Source: Planctomycetota bacterium
Lineage (GTDB): Bacteria; Planctomycetota; UBA8108; UBA1146
DNA: 64,000 nucleotides
NCBI GenBank assembly: GCA_014240375.1
Contig: JAAZXB010000003.1
Span: 130,566 to 194,565, forward strand
Direction: 5' to 3'
The position numbers and the translations under genes are program-made. Shown here in pieces: positions 27,747-37,484 of the stretch. Numbering within the stretch: position 1 is the first letter of the stretch; every line of letters starts with the position of its first letter. The notes beneath the pieces were generated by a model. It was not told the DNA's origin. It did not search any database and saw only the letters and a program-made list of their open reading frames with translations.

Positions 27747-28548
27747 TGGTGGTTCCCTCCCTGAAGGACCGGAATACGAGGATATCCACCTCGTACAGAT
27801 CCCCTGCCGGAATTAAGTTCACATCTGTGGGGTAGTCAAAACCCAGGCTGCCATCCTGCATGGCTGAACGAATCGAAAATGCGAATGAATACTGATTGAT
27901 CGGATCGTCATCGACGACGTTGTAGTCCTCCGCCCATTCCGCGTCGAAGAACCTGTTACTCAATCGGTAAACTCTTCGCACATCGTAGGTCTCGTACTCT
28001 TCATATCCGTTGGAAATCTTGCGGTCGTCACCGTCGTCGTCCGCTTTGGTGGGATCCCCTCTTCCATTGGCGCGTTTATCAGATGTCCCGTCCTCGACTT
28101 CCCTGACTCCGCCCACATCATCGACTTCCCAGCTGATTCCATCCGATTCCGGAAACAGAAAGATCTTTCCACGCTCGTAGAAATCGCTCCGCTTCATCTT
28201 GGACTTGCCGTCCGGATTGGGACTCGGCAACAAGATGTAATAATCTCCATCTGTCCGTACAGTCTTGAGGCTCGACGGTAACGGATCGACCACTCCATCA
28301 TGACTGAAGATGAAATAGGTCCACTTCCCATCGGCACTCTGGCGCTTGCGTTCCCTCAGGCCTTCTCGAATCGCCTGCTCTACTGATTGCGTGATGATCA
28401 CGGCATTGGTGGTCTCTACCGCCTGCTTCCCTGACCGCATGGCGACCGGGAAAACAGCCAGCAACCCCAACAGCCCGACTGTCAGAATCACGACTGCCAG
28501 CAGGATTTCCAGGATGGTAAACCCCTCGTCTCCGCTTCTCTGACGCAT
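27703..28548 (-). CDS. Pseudopilin, GspI/PilV-like
   Basis: The cleavage motif G|FTILEILLAVVIL lies near residue 9, with Glu5 conserved. The mature protein is about 270 residues, much longer than typical GspI (about 120), with an acidic insertion rich in Asp and Gly (about 150-200). ATG at 28548 overlaps the upstream stop as TGATG, with GGAGGAG before it. The fourth gene of the pseudopilin operon; it is predicted to sit near the pseudopilus tip. Confidence 0.82.
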   Translation of the reverse strand: MRQRSGDEGFTILEILLAVVILTVGLLGLLAVFPVAMRSGKQAVETTNAVIITQSVEQAIREGLRERKRQSADGKWTYFIFSHDGVVDPLPSSLKTVRTDGDYYILLPSPNPDGKSKMKRSDFYERGKIFLFPESDGISWEVDDVGGVREVEDGTSDKRANGRGDPTKADDDGDDRKISNGYEEYETYDVRRVYRLSNRFFDAEWAEDYNVVDDDPINQYSFAFSIRSAMQDGSLGFDYPTDVNLIPAGDLYEVDILVFRSFREGTTSADPIYETQILVHR

Positions 28549-29177
28549 CAAGACTCCTCCTCCCCGATCTTGCTCATGACTCGACCGGTGGGCCGTATGT
28601 CGATGTAACAGGCGGTTCTCGATCCCTTCTGATGGAGGATCAGATCTCCTCCGCTTGGAGGATCGGATTGGAAGCGATAGCTGGGTATGTCATCCAATCT
28701 CCCGAAATCTATCGTTCCGTCCTTGAGCAGTTTGACGAAGATGTCTTCCCTTCCGGGCTTCCAGTGAGTTTGTCGTTTTTCTTCACGCTGTGATTGCAGA
28801 TCCTCCGGCATCTCATCCACAGAGGTACCAGAACTGAGCACTTCGTAACTGATGTGCTCACCATCTCGGACATTGATCGATCGTAATCCTCCAACGAACC
28901 CACCCTCGTCATTTCCCTTGGGGTGACGGTACATTCGGATTCCTGATTTCAGAAAAACCACGGAGTATTCTTGTTTCTTGGTCACTGCATTGTTTCTGGC
29001 CTCGTGAAACGTGCTCACGATGATGGCCGCAGCATTTTCTATGCGACGATCCTGGAAGATGGCCGAGACTGCTGGAGCAATGAAGCCAGCAGCCACGATG
29101 ATGATGCCAATGGTTACGATCATCTCGACCAGAGTAAACCCGGACCTGGATCGATCGGCCGTGATATTTATTTCCAT
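28548..29177 (-). CDS. Pseudopilin, GspH-like
   Basis: The leader ends at G|FTLVEMIVTIGII with Glu5. The mature part has the GspH-like pattern of a long helix (FQDRRIENAAAIIVSTFHEA, ARNNAVTKKQEYSVVF) followed by beta strands. About 209 residues. ATG at 29177 overlaps the upstream stop (TGATG). Third gene of the operon. Assignment to GspH is from this local pattern and position; GspI or GspG-like roles are less likely. Confidence 0.82.
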   Translation of the reverse strand: MEINITADRSRSGFTLVEMIVTIGIIIVAAGFIAPAVSAIFQDRRIENAAAIIVSTFHEARNNAVTKKQEYSVVFLKSGIRMYRHPKGNDEGGFVGGLRSINVRDGEHISYEVLSSGTSVDEMPEDLQSQREEKRQTHWKPGREDIFVKLLKDGTIDFGRLDDIPSYRFQSDPPSGGDLILHQKGSRTACYIDIRPTGRVMSKIGEEES

Positions 29178-29899
29178 CACGATCCCTTCTGCCAGTTGGA
29201 AATCAGATCGTCATAACTTTCATCCGAAGTATGGCCAGAGGAGCCATGACTCCAGATGTCGAACTGCTCGATGTTCTGCGGGCCGGTCCCGATGGTTCCT
29301 TCACCCACATCTCGTGGATCCTCGGAATGGACCGACTCTTCATCATCCCAATCGAGGTGCGATTCGCCATCACTCTGTGGACTGTAACCTCGGTCTCCTG
29401 CTTTAACATTGTCGTAATGAATCGGCTCTCCCCATGCGTCCAGCAGTTGAATTGCTTCTGTATCTCCATCCGAGGGGGGCGAGAGTTCATCATTTCGAAA
29501 CTCTCCCAGTGGAGGCTCTTCACCAGTAACTCGGATCTCTCCATTGGGCTGGGTTCGAGTATAGATCACCGGTTGGGTCATCCTGTAGGTCAATGCGGCA
29601 CCGCCGGTCAGATAGGTTCCATCCCGGGTGATCAGATCGTCGCCATCGAGGCCATCGATGGGGAATGCACCCACTTTTGAGTGGTACCCATCGATCAGCA
29701 AACTGAGGCGGGCGAGCAACGCCTCGGTCCTGGCCACCGACGCACTTTCGAGGTACTTGCCGGCTCCCACTGCTAACATCGACATCAGGAAAACGATGAG
29801 GGCGATGGTGACCAGCAGTTCGACCATGGTGAATCCAGCAGATTGCGCATCTGTAGAGCGAATCAACTTCGGTTCTGGACTACCAGTTACCGATGTCAT
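29177..29899 (-). CDS. Pseudopilin, second GspG-like protein
   Basis: The leader ends G|FTMVELLVTIALI with Glu5. The C-terminal half carries the GspG-type features DAWGEPIHYDN and FDIWSHGSSG, which in the major pseudopilin shape a calcium site, so this is a GspG relative. About 240 residues. ATG at 29899 follows GAGGAA and is preferred over 29917. It overlaps the first gene's end by 20 bp. Confidence 0.82.
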   Translation of the reverse strand: MTSVTGSPEPKLIRSTDAQSAGFTMVELLVTIALIVFLMSMLAVGAGKYLESASVARTEALLARLSLLIDGYHSKVGAFPIDGLDGDDLITRDGTYLTGGAALTYRMTQPVIYTRTQPNGEIRVTGEEPPLGEFRNDELSPPSDGDTEAIQLLDAWGEPIHYDNVKAGDRGYSPQSDGESHLDWDDEESVHSEDPRDVGEGTIGTGPQNIEQFDIWSHGSSGHTSDESYDDLISNWQKGS

Positions 29900-30572
29900 C
29901 GTATTCCTCTTCTCCATCTTCGGCTACGCCGTAGCAAGCTTCGTTGACGCTATCGGGACCCGCTGACCAGAGATCGAAGCCTGACCGTCGGATCATCCAG
30001 TCCTCCTTGGTTCGCTTGGAACGATTCTCACGATAGAAGTAAGGCACTTGCCAGGGGTCCAAGTAGAACTTCTCCACATCGGAATCGAACAGATCGCTTC
30101 GTCCTGCTTTCTTGTACTCTTCGTCGTAATCTTCATCTATCACGACGATGTTCGAGGTATTCAGTTCGAGGTAAGGTGCATTTTTTCCACCTTTTCCATT
30201 GGGAGGACGCTCGCCTGCGATCCCTTCGAACATCGAAGGAAATCCGTTGAACTCCTCGGGGTCATCGACTTCGAGATCCCACCCCGGATAGACTCCTTCA
30301 TCGCGATTGAACTGTTCGAGTGCGTTCTTGAGGGTCGAGATATCGGTGGTGGCCTGAGCTTCCGCAGCCTTGGCCTGTGCTTGCTGGATCATCTTGGTCA
30401 CCAGGGTCGCCAGCACCGCGATGATGGAAACCACGATCATCAACTCGATGAGTGTGAATCCACCGACTTTGCGCTGGCTATCTGAGGCAGGAGTTATCGC
30501 AGCTTTGTCCTGGCAACATTCCTCACCTCGGATGCGCTTGAGATGGAGGATGGGGTCGAATTTGAAGTACAT
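29880..30572 (-). CDS. gspG: Major pseudopilin GspG-like
   Basis: The cleavage site is G|FTLIELMIVVSIIAVLATL after an unusually long 38-residue leader. The mature protein has the GspG signature: FNRDEGVYPG, YLDPWQVPYFYR and FDLWSAGPDS, which bind calcium and stabilise the fold. It is the first gene of the pseudopilin operon and the likely major subunit of the type II secretion pseudopilus. ATG at 30572 follows GGAAGGA. No secretion ATPase, secretin or peptidase is in the window. Confidence 0.88.
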   Translation of the reverse strand: MYFKFDPILHLKRIRGEECCQDKAAITPASDSQRKVGGFTLIELMIVVSIIAVLATLVTKMIQQAQAKAAEAQATTDISTLKNALEQFNRDEGVYPGWDLEVDDPEEFNGFPSMFEGIAGERPPNGKGGKNAPYLELNTSNIVVIDEDYDEEYKKAGRSDLFDSDVEKFYLDPWQVPYFYRENRSKRTKEDWMIRRSGFDLWSAGPDSVNEACYGVAEDGEEEYDDIGNW

Positions 30573-30747
30573 ACTGATATTTCCTTCCGAGAGAACTGCA
30601 CCCCTGTGGAATCTGGGACGAATTCCACCCTACAGGTGCATGCGCAGCTACTGGCCGTGCAGTCTACTCATTGTGACGAGCCAGAACAAAGAGGCAAGCC
30701 CCCACAGCGAATGGAGATGCGTTCATTTGCTGGCTCCCCGCTGACCA
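30573..30747. promoter_or_regulatory. Likely promoter region of the pseudopilin operon
   Basis: About 175 bp between accC and gspG, both on the minus strand. An inverted repeat (GTGGAAT/ATTCCAC, 7 bp with a 9-nt loop, near 30606-30628) lies about 35-55 bp upstream of the gspG start. I cannot define -10/-35 boxes, and there is no T-run to call a terminator for accC. Confidence 0.35.
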
Positions 30748-32100
30748 TCAGGAGTCGATCAGATATTCTTCGATAAAGCCCGTATCCAGATTGCCTTTGA
30801 CGAAATGGAAGTGCTTCAAAACCTCCCTGTAGAAGGGAATGGTGGTATGGACACCCTCGATCACGAACTCATCGAGTGCCCTTCGCATGGTTCCGATCGC
30901 CTCTTCCCGGCTCTCCCTGTGCACGATGAGTTTTCCCAGAAGAGAGTCGTAGGTACTGGGGACGGTGTAGCCAGAATAGACGTGGGAATCGAAACGAACC
31001 CCCATACCTCCAGGAACCCTGAACTCACCGATTCTCCCCGGCGAAGGAGCGAAGCCATTGGAGGGATCTTCGGCATTGATCCGGCACTCGATGCAGTGCC
31101 CCTGGATCCGAACATCTTCCTGCCGATAACGAAGAGGGGCGCCGCCCGCCACGCGGATCTGTTCCTGCACCAGATCGATGCCGGTGACCATCTCGGTGAC
31201 CGGATGTTCGACCTGAATCCTGGTATTCATCTCGATGAAGTAATAATTTCCGTCGGGATCGAGGAGGAACTCGATGGTCCCTGCCCCACGGTAATCTGCG
31301 GCCAGGGTCAGATCGATGGCACTCTTACCCATCCGTCCGCGAAGATCATCATCGACTGCCGGAGAAGGGCTTTCTTCCAGCAACTTCTGGTGACGTCGCT
31401 GGAGGGAGCAATCCCGCTCACCCAGGTGAATGACACTTCCGTAGGAGTCCGCCATCACCTGGATTTCGACGTGCCGAGGTTTCTCGATGTACTTCTCGAT
31501 GTAGACATCGGAGTTCTTGAATGCGAGTTCCGCTTCGCTACCGGCAGCCTGGAAAGCCTGGCCAAAGGAGGATTCGTCCCTTGCGACTCGCATCCCCCGG
31601 CCGCCGCCTCCGGCCACCGCTTTGACGAGTACAGGGAATCCAATCTCGCGCGCCACAACCAGCGCTTCTTGCTCATCTGCGATCACTCCTGGAGAACCGG
31701 GGACCACCGGTACTCCGACCTTCTTCGCCAGTTCTCTGGCGGCAGCCTTGTCGCCCAACTGACGGATATTCTCCACCGTCGGCCCGATGAACTGGAGGTT
31801 ACAAGACTGACAGATCTCGGCGAACTGAGGATTCTCCGAAAGGAACCCATACCCTGGATGGATGGCTTCGACATTGGAAATCTCGGCGGCAGCGATGATC
31901 TTGGAAATATCGAGATAGGAGTGCGCACTGGCCGCGGGACCGATGCAGATTTTATCATCGGCAAGGTCCAGGTACCCGGCACTACGGTCCGCCTCCGAGT
32001 AGACCACCACCGTCTCGATGCCGAGTTCTCGACACGCACGAATGATCCGCAAAGCAATCTCACCGCGGTTGGCGACCAGGATTCGAGAAAATGGTTTCAT
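30748..32100 (-). CDS. accC: Acetyl-CoA carboxylase, biotin carboxylase subunit
   Basis: It carboxylates biotin on BCCP using ATP and bicarbonate, the first step of fatty-acid synthesis. The N-terminal fold begins [22 protein letters not shown]. The ATP-grasp core has [25 protein letters not shown] and the active-site [20 protein letters not shown]. 450 residues is standard. accB ends 15 bp upstream, so the two form an operon; the carboxyltransferase genes are not here. Confidence 0.97.
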   Translation of the reverse strand: MKPFSRILVANRGEIALRIIRACRELGIETVVVYSEADRSAGYLDLADDKICIGPAASAHSYLDISKIIAAAEISNVEAIHPGYGFLSENPQFAEICQSCNLQFIGPTVENIRQLGDKAAARELAKKVGVPVVPGSPGVIADEQEALVVAREIGFPVLVKAVAGGGGRGMRVARDESSFGQAFQAAGSEAELAFKNSDVYIEKYIEKPRHVEIQVMADSYGSVIHLGERDCSLQRRHQKLLEESPSPAVDDDLRGRMGKSAIDLTLAADYRGAGTIEFLLDPDGNYYFIEMNTRIQVEHPVTEMVTGIDLVQEQIRVAGGAPLRYRQEDVRIQGHCIECRINAEDPSNGFAPSPGRIGEFRVPGGMGVRFDSHVYSGYTVPSTYDSLLGKLIVHRESREEAIGTMRRALDEFVIEGVHTTIPFYREVLKHFHFVKGNLDTGFIEEYLIDS

Positions 32101-32115
32101 CGGAGGAGCTCGATC

Positions 32116-32568
32116 TCAGGAGAAAAGAAACAGGGGTTGGCCAAACTCGACGGGATTCCCATCATCGAGAAGCACGGATTCGACGACACCAGTTCGGTCT
32201 GCCTTGACCTCGTTCATCACCTTCATCGCTTCCACGATACAGAGCACTTGCCCTTCCTGAACCTGATCCCCCACCTCGACAAACGGCTCTGCGTCTGGCC
32301 CCGATGAACGATAGAAGGTTCCCACCATCGGCGACTGGATCGCCTTCGCGGGATCGAAGGCCGCTGCAGCATCCATCGCCGGGGCCTCCGCCGGAGCGGG
32401 CACAACGCTGCCCGTCGGCGCCTGGAGAGGGTTCATCGAGACCACCTCCCTGACCAACTCTGGTCGTTTCCGCAGGCGAATGCGTTGATCACCGTCGACC
32501 ACTTCCAACTCCTCGAGTTGGTTGCGATCCATCAATTCGATCAGTTCCTTGAGGCGTGAGGTCTCCAC
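32116..32568 (-). CDS. accB: Biotin carboxyl carrier protein of acetyl-CoA carboxylase
   Basis: The C-terminal biotinyl domain contains VEAMKVMNEV; Lys116 is the expected biotinylated residue. Most bacterial BCCPs have MKM; Val replaces the second Met here. Residues 1-40 form the usual helix/strand, followed by an Ala/Pro linker (about 48-75). GTG at 32568 gives 150 residues; its ribosome site is weak. The gene is divergent from the pseudouridine synthase. Confidence 0.95.
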   Translation of the reverse strand: METSRLKELIELMDRNQLEELEVVDGDQRIRLRKRPELVREVVSMNPLQAPTGSVVPAPAEAPAMDAAAAFDPAKAIQSPMVGTFYRSSGPDAEPFVEVGDQVQEGQVLCIVEAMKVMNEVKADRTGVVESVLLDDGNPVEFGQPLFLFS

Positions 32569-32770
32569 GGGGTTCCGTCCGGTCGAGTTGTGAATCCTCA
32601 GGTGACCGAGGAATCCGGGTGAGGGGTCTTCGACCCATTTCGGGGATGGTAGGGATCCCCGCAGGGATGGTCAAGTCTGACCGAAAACGCAGATGCGGCG
32701 ACCTGGGTACTCTAGAATGGCCGGCAGACAGCGGCTCGATCCCGCAGTACCGCAGCAGGGAGCAGGAGAA

Positions 32771-33844
32771 ATGGTTCTGACACCCGGAAGAGACCTTTCT
32801 CGCCCCCCGGAATCGGCTCGATTTCGGGTCCGTCAGAAGCAACGGAGCCGCCTGGACCTGTGGCTACAGGCGCGTCTAGGCTGGAATTCTCGCAGCAAAA
32901 TCCAAAAACTGATCTCCCTCGGGAGAGTGCGACTCAACGGAGATGTGGCCCGTGCTTCGACCCGCGTCGGCTGTGGGGATGAAGTAGAAGTACTGCTCGA
33001 AACCGGCTCTGACCCTGAATCTCCCCCCGAGAAATTATCGGTGTTGATGGAAGATCCATGGCTGCTGGCAGTGACCAAACCGACCGGAATGCTGGTCCAC
33101 CCCGTGGGCAAGACCCATGTCGGGACCGTCATCGATGGCCTCCACCGCCAGTGGCGAGAATTGAATGACCGATCGAACCGTAAAGTAATTCACCGTCTGT
33201 GCCATCGTCTCGACCGTGACACCTCGGGCCTGCTGCTGCTGGCCAAGACGGTGCAGGCGAGGAGATTGTTGCAAGATGACTTCGAGGCGAACCGGGTCCA
33301 GAAATCCTACCTGGCCATCGTCGAGGGAGTTCCTGAGCAATCCACATTCGAGGTCAATGTCGGGGTCTCTGCTCACATCGACCGCACTCGCCAGCACGAT
33401 CACCGACTCGCTCGCGCAGACGCTGTCAGCGGCAAACCATCTCTCACCCGCTTCCAATGGCTCGCCTCGAAAAATGGCATCTCGGCGCTTTTGTGCCGCC
33501 CCATCACCGGGCGTCAAAACCAGATTCGAATACACCTCCAATCGGTCGGGCATCCGATCCTGGGAGACGATGGCTACGGTCAGACCGAGCAAACGCTGCT
33601 CGATCGCGGTGCCCGGCTGCCAGCAGTCATCTCTCATCCGAAGCGGGCATTGCTGCACAGTTTTCAGCTACGATTCCCCCACCCGATCTGGAAAATACCG
33701 ATCGAGGTGCGCTGCCCGCCTGCGGCAGACATCCGTCCGTTCCTCGAGGCGTTAGAAGTGGATCCAGCACTCTTGCCCACCCTGAAAGCTCTTCAATCGA
33801 TCGATGGAACCGCTTGCCAAGAGGGCCAGGGTGCCACCAGATGA
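32771..33844 (+). CDS. RluA/RluD-family pseudouridine synthase
   Basis: It isomerises uridine in rRNA or tRNA. An S4 RNA-binding domain (about 25-85, SRLDLWLQARLGWNSRSKIQ) precedes the catalytic domain with the signature HRLDRDTSGLLLLAK (about 143-157), whose Asp is the nucleophile, and ITGRQNQIRIHL. RluD, which modifies 23S rRNA helix 69, is the best match; RluC or a tRNA-specific relative is possible. ATG at 32771 (MVLTPGRDL) follows AGGAG; upstream ATG codons add unconserved residues. Confidence 0.9.
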   Translation: MVLTPGRDLSRPPESARFRVRQKQRSRLDLWLQARLGWNSRSKIQKLISLGRVRLNGDVARASTRVGCGDEVEVLLETGSDPESPPEKLSVLMEDPWLLAVTKPTGMLVHPVGKTHVGTVIDGLHRQWRELNDRSNRKVIHRLCHRLDRDTSGLLLLAKTVQARRLLQDDFEANRVQKSYLAIVEGVPEQSTFEVNVGVSAHIDRTRQHDHRLARADAVSGKPSLTRFQWLASKNGISALLCRPITGRQNQIRIHLQSVGHPILGDDGYGQTEQTLLDRGARLPAVISHPKRALLHSFQLRFPHPIWKIPIEVRCPPAADIRPFLEALEVDPALLPTLKALQSIDGTACQEGQGATR

Positions 33845-33917
33845 CTCCAGGTGACGGATGGATCCCATCGATCGATCCGTGCCTCTGATTTTGACCACGA
33901 TCAAGGAGGACGTAGCG

Positions 33918-34667
33918 ATGAAGATCGCAGTATGCATGAAGCGGGTTCCTGACACCGCCACCCGGCTCACCTTTGCCCCGGCTGGACAATCGATCGACAC
34001 TTCCGAGGTGCAGTGGGTGATCAGCCCTTACGACGAATATGCCATCGAAGAGGCGCTTCGCATCCGTGAGCGTCACGGCGAGGGAAGCGTCACCGTCATC
34101 ACTGTCGGTAGCGAATCTTCGACCAAGGAACTGCGCCAGGCTCTCGGAATGGGAGTCGATGATGCAGTGCTGGCCACTAGCGAGGAGATCCTCGACCCGA
34201 TCCAGACCGCTCGTGCACTCGCATCGATTCTCGAATCGCGAGCAGATGATGTGGTGCTCTTCGGTCGCCAGGCGGTGGACTCTCAGGGTGCCCAGGTAGG
34301 AGCCCTGGTCGCTCGCTTACTCGACCGACCCTTCGTCAACGACATCGCAGCCATCTCGATCGAGGGGGATCAGGTCCGCATCGAGCGAGAGATCGAGGGT
34401 GGACGTGAAGTGATCGAAGGGCCGCTGCCCATCGTGGTCGGCGCAGACAAGAGTCTCAATGATCCTCGCTATCCGAAGTTGAAGGAGATCATGATGGCAA
34501 AGAAAAAGCCGATCGAGATCGTCACCCCTGAACCCGGTGCTCCTGCACTGGAAACGATTGCGCTCACTCCACCGCCTCCACGTCCTGAAGGTCGTATCGT
34601 CGGGGAAGGTCCCGAAGCTGTAGAAGAACTGATTCGAGTGCTTCGTCAAGAGGCCAAGGTCATCTAG
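33918..34667 (+). CDS. etfB: Electron transfer flavoprotein beta subunit
   Basis: EtfAB carries electrons from acyl-CoA and other dehydrogenases to the quinone pool through ETF-quinone oxidoreductase. MKIAVCMKRVPD starts the usual beta fold, and DDAVLATSEE and LFGRQAVDSQGAQVG are typical nucleotide-binding segments of the beta subunit. About 249 residues is standard. ATG at 33918 follows AAGGAGG; a frame beginning at 33858 lacks support. etfA follows 21 bp later. Confidence 0.94.
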   Translation: MKIAVCMKRVPDTATRLTFAPAGQSIDTSEVQWVISPYDEYAIEEALRIRERHGEGSVTVITVGSESSTKELRQALGMGVDDAVLATSEEILDPIQTARALASILESRADDVVLFGRQAVDSQGAQVGALVARLLDRPFVNDIAAISIEGDQVRIEREIEGGREVIEGPLPIVVGADKSLNDPRYPKLKEIMMAKKKPIEIVTPEPGAPALETIALTPPPPRPEGRIVGEGPEAVEELIRVLRQEAKVI

Positions 34668-34688
34668 AAACGATCCTGGAGAGTCGCC

Positions 34689-35648
34689 ATGAAAATTATC
34701 GTCTGGATCGAATCCAACAGTGGCAAGGTCAAGGCCAGTAGCCTCGAGGCCCTCGGAAGCGCCCGTCTACTGGCAGACTCCGCCGCTGGTGAAGTGATCG
34801 GGTTTTGCTGTGGAAAAGGTGCGGGTGAGGTCGCCAGCTCGATTCTCAGCGCCGGAGCTCACCGCATCATCACCCGTGAGGGAGACGCTCTCACCGATGC
34901 CCTCAGCGATGCCTTCGCCGCCGAACTGTCCCAGATCGCCGCCTCCGAGTCCGCCGATCTGGTACTCGCCTCCGCCACTTCGAGTGGCAAGGAAATCATC
35001 GCTCTGGCAGCCGGCGGCCTCGGCACCTGCGTCGCATCCGATTGCATCTCCATCCGCCATGACGGGGATGCTTTCATCACCGAGCGCCCCATCTACGCCG
35101 GCAAGGCCCAACACCAGCAGAAGTGGATCACCAGTCCAGCCTTCATCTCACTGAGACCCAACTACGGAGAAACAGTCGAACGAGATGCAGCTCTGGTCGA
35201 TTCACAGGAAGCGACCGGAAAATCGGTGCTGAAGCGAACCGCATTTATCGAGGGAAGTGTCGGCAAGAAGGAGTTGACCGAAGCGGAGATCATCATCTCG
35301 GGAGGACGAGGTCTCAAGGAACCGGAGAACTTCGCACTGCTGGAAAGTTTGGCGGAGATCCTGGGTGCGGCGGTCGGTGCTTCCCGTGCAGTGGTCGATG
35401 CCGGCTGGCGACCCCATTCCGATCAGGTCGGACAGACCGGAAAAACGGTCAGTCCGAAGTTGTACATCGCAGTGGGGATCTCTGGAGCGATCCAGCATCT
35501 GGCGGGAATGTCCTCTTCCAGGACCATCGTCGCCATCAACAAGGATCCGGGCGCTCCCATCTTCTCGGTCGCCACCTATGGCCTGGTCGGCGATCTGTTC
35601 GAGGTGATCCCACGCCTCGAAGATGAGCTGAAGGCGGTCCTGCAGTAA
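34689..35648 (+). CDS. etfA: Electron transfer flavoprotein alpha subunit
   Basis: The C-terminal FAD domain is clear: [53 protein letters not shown] and [21 protein letters not shown]. The N-terminus pairs with EtfB. 319 residues is standard. ATG at 34689 follows GGAG. No dehydrogenase or ETF-quinone oxidoreductase gene is adjacent, so its electron partner is unknown from this window. Confidence 0.96.
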   Translation: MKIIVWIESNSGKVKASSLEALGSARLLADSAAGEVIGFCCGKGAGEVASSILSAGAHRIITREGDALTDALSDAFAAELSQIAASESADLVLASATSSGKEIIALAAGGLGTCVASDCISIRHDGDAFITERPIYAGKAQHQQKWITSPAFISLRPNYGETVERDAALVDSQEATGKSVLKRTAFIEGSVGKKELTEAEIIISGGRGLKEPENFALLESLAEILGAAVGASRAVVDAGWRPHSDQVGQTGKTVSPKLYIAVGISGAIQHLAGMSSSRTIVAINKDPGAPIFSVATYGLVGDLFEVIPRLEDELKAVLQ

Positions 35649-35807
35649 CCGCAGAAAATGCCGCCAAGTCGCCCTGAATGGTCCCTCGTGGCGATCCAGG
35701 GCGATGCTCGAAGTCCTTACAATTGGCGAATCCGGCCCCTCTGACCACCCCATCGTATCCTTACTCGGGAGGAGAACCCCGCCAATGGGGCCCCCGGGAG
35801 GATCAAA

Positions 35808-37484
35808 GTGCACCTCATCATCGTCCAGGGACCCGGTCGTGGTCAGCGGATTGTTCTCGGATCGGATCCGATCACCATCGGTCGAGATCCCAGTAATGAC
35901 CTGATCGTCGATGACACCCGCGCTTCCCGAAAACATGCCGAGGTGATCCCCGCCGGGGATGAGACCTGGCTGCTGCGCGACGGTGGCAGTCGTAACGGCA
36001 CTCTCCTCAATGACGAGATCATCGATCGAACCATTCTCGAGCCGGGAGATGTGATCGGCATCGGAGACTGCCAGATCGCAGTGCATGCGGTGCAAGAGCA
36101 TCTCAGTACCTTCTCCCTCAAGATCGATCCCGAGAGCCTGCAGAAACAGATGCGAAAGAGTGGCTCCAACGCTCAGGACTCGAAGAGCCTGCAGGAAGCA
36201 CTGTTCGAAGTGGGACTGCTGGCACAGACCGATCTTCCCGCAGAGCAATTGGTTCAAAAGGTGGTCGAGGTGATCGGTACCGGCGTTCAATTCGAAGCAT
36301 GGGGCTGGATTCGCTGGAATGACGAGACGGGCCCATACGCCACCGGCGCTCGAGGATCCGACCCTACCAAGGCGGACTCGATCGATCTGGAAGCACTCGA
36401 CCCGAGCCTGACTCTGATCGAGGCGGCTCGTAGACGTCGGGAAGGGATGATCTCATCCCAGGTCGGCGATGCCTTCCAGGCGAGCGTTTGCTTGCGCCGC
36501 AAGCAGGCTCTCTCGGCCCTCGCCTTGCCTCTCCATGGGCGTGGAGAAAGCGCCACTGTGCTGTACCTCGAAAGAGGAGCCGGTCTCCAGCCCTTCTCCG
36601 CAGAGGAGTTGCAATGGGTCGCAGCGGTTTCCGCTCAACTCTCGGTGGCACTGCAAAACTCGAGGTTGTTCGACGAGTTGAAACAGGCTCACGATGAGTT
36701 GCTCCGCAGCCGTGAACAGTTGACTCGTCAAGAAAAGATGGTGGCGATCGGTCGCCTCGCCAGCGGCTTCGCCCACGACCTCAACAACCCGCTCGCCTCG
36801 GTGATCGGATTCCTGCAACTGGCACAGCGTGGGATCGGGCAGGAACAGGACAGTTCCAGCACCGTTCTTCACCTCCAACGTGCCCAGGATGCGGCTGATT
36901 TTTGTCGGGCTCTGTGTCGTAACTTGCTCGCCTTTGCCAGAACTCGTCCCTTCAGCCAAAGTAGTGCGGCACCCTTTCCAATTCTCCAGGCGATCGAAGG
37001 AACTCTGGCGATCTGCCAGGCGCGACTGCGGGATGCCGGACTCGAGACGGTGCTCGAAGTCGACAAGGAACTGCTGCTGGCCGGAGACTCGACGGCTCTA
37101 CAGCAGGTGATCATGAACCTGGCGCTCAATTCAGCCGATGCGGTGAAAGAGTCAGGAACCGGATCCGTACTGACCATCCGAGGACACCAGGGCTCCTCAG
37201 GAGGGATCGAACTGGAGATCGAGGATGACGGCCCGGGGATGTCCACGGAGGTGGCCGAGCGAGCCTTCGATCCGCTTTACACGACCAAGGAGAGTGATCG
37301 AGGCAGTGGACTTGGACTGTTCGTGGTGCACCGCATCATCGAGGGTGCCGGTGGCACCGTCGAGGTCGAAAGTAGCCCCGGTCAGGGAACCCTCTTCCGG
37401 ATCTCGATCCCCGATGCACTCGCCCGGCTCGGCAGCGAGGAGATCGATCCGCTACAGATCTCCAGCGAGTGGCAGGAGTCCTGA
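35808..37484 (+). CDS. Cytoplasmic sensor histidine kinase with FHA and GAF-like domains
   Basis: An N-terminal FHA domain (residues about 1-95; GRDPSNDLIVDD, SRKHAEVI) should bind phosphothreonine peptides. A GAF-like sensor region (about 150-285) follows. The dimerisation helix carries the phospho-acceptor in GFAHDLNNPLASVIG (His323). The ATPase has N-box NLALNSADAV, G1 DDGPGMS and GSGLGLFVV. No transmembrane segment is visible. GTG at 35808 follows GGGAGGA. The next gene, a response regulator, overlaps its stop (TGATG), so they are a two-component pair. Confidence 0.92.
   Translation: MHLIIVQGPGRGQRIVLGSDPITIGRDPSNDLIVDDTRASRKHAEVIPAGDETWLLRDGGSRNGTLLNDEIIDRTILEPGDVIGIGDCQIAVHAVQEHLSTFSLKIDPESLQKQMRKSGSNAQDSKSLQEALFEVGLLAQTDLPAEQLVQKVVEVIGTGVQFEAWGWIRWNDETGPYATGARGSDPTKADSIDLEALDPSLTLIEAARRRREGMISSQVGDAFQASVCLRRKQALSALALPLHGRGESATVLYLERGAGLQPFSAEELQWVAAVSAQLSVALQNSRLFDELKQAHDELLRSREQLTRQEKMVAIGRLASGFAHDLNNPLASVIGFLQLAQRGIGQEQDSSSTVLHLQRAQDAADFCRALCRNLLAFARTRPFSQSSAAPFPILQAIEGTLAICQARLRDAGLETVLEVDKELLLAGDSTALQQVIMNLALNSADAVKESGTGSVLTIRGHQGSSGGIELEIEDDGPGMSTEVAERAFDPLYTTKESDRGSGLGLFVVHRIIEGAGGTVEVESSPGQGTLFRISIPDALARLGSEEIDPLQISSEWQES

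Noticed and set aside
35650-35800. Inverted repeat (cgccctg/cagggcg) after etfA, considered as a terminator
   Set aside because: Long loop, 7-bp stem and no T-run.
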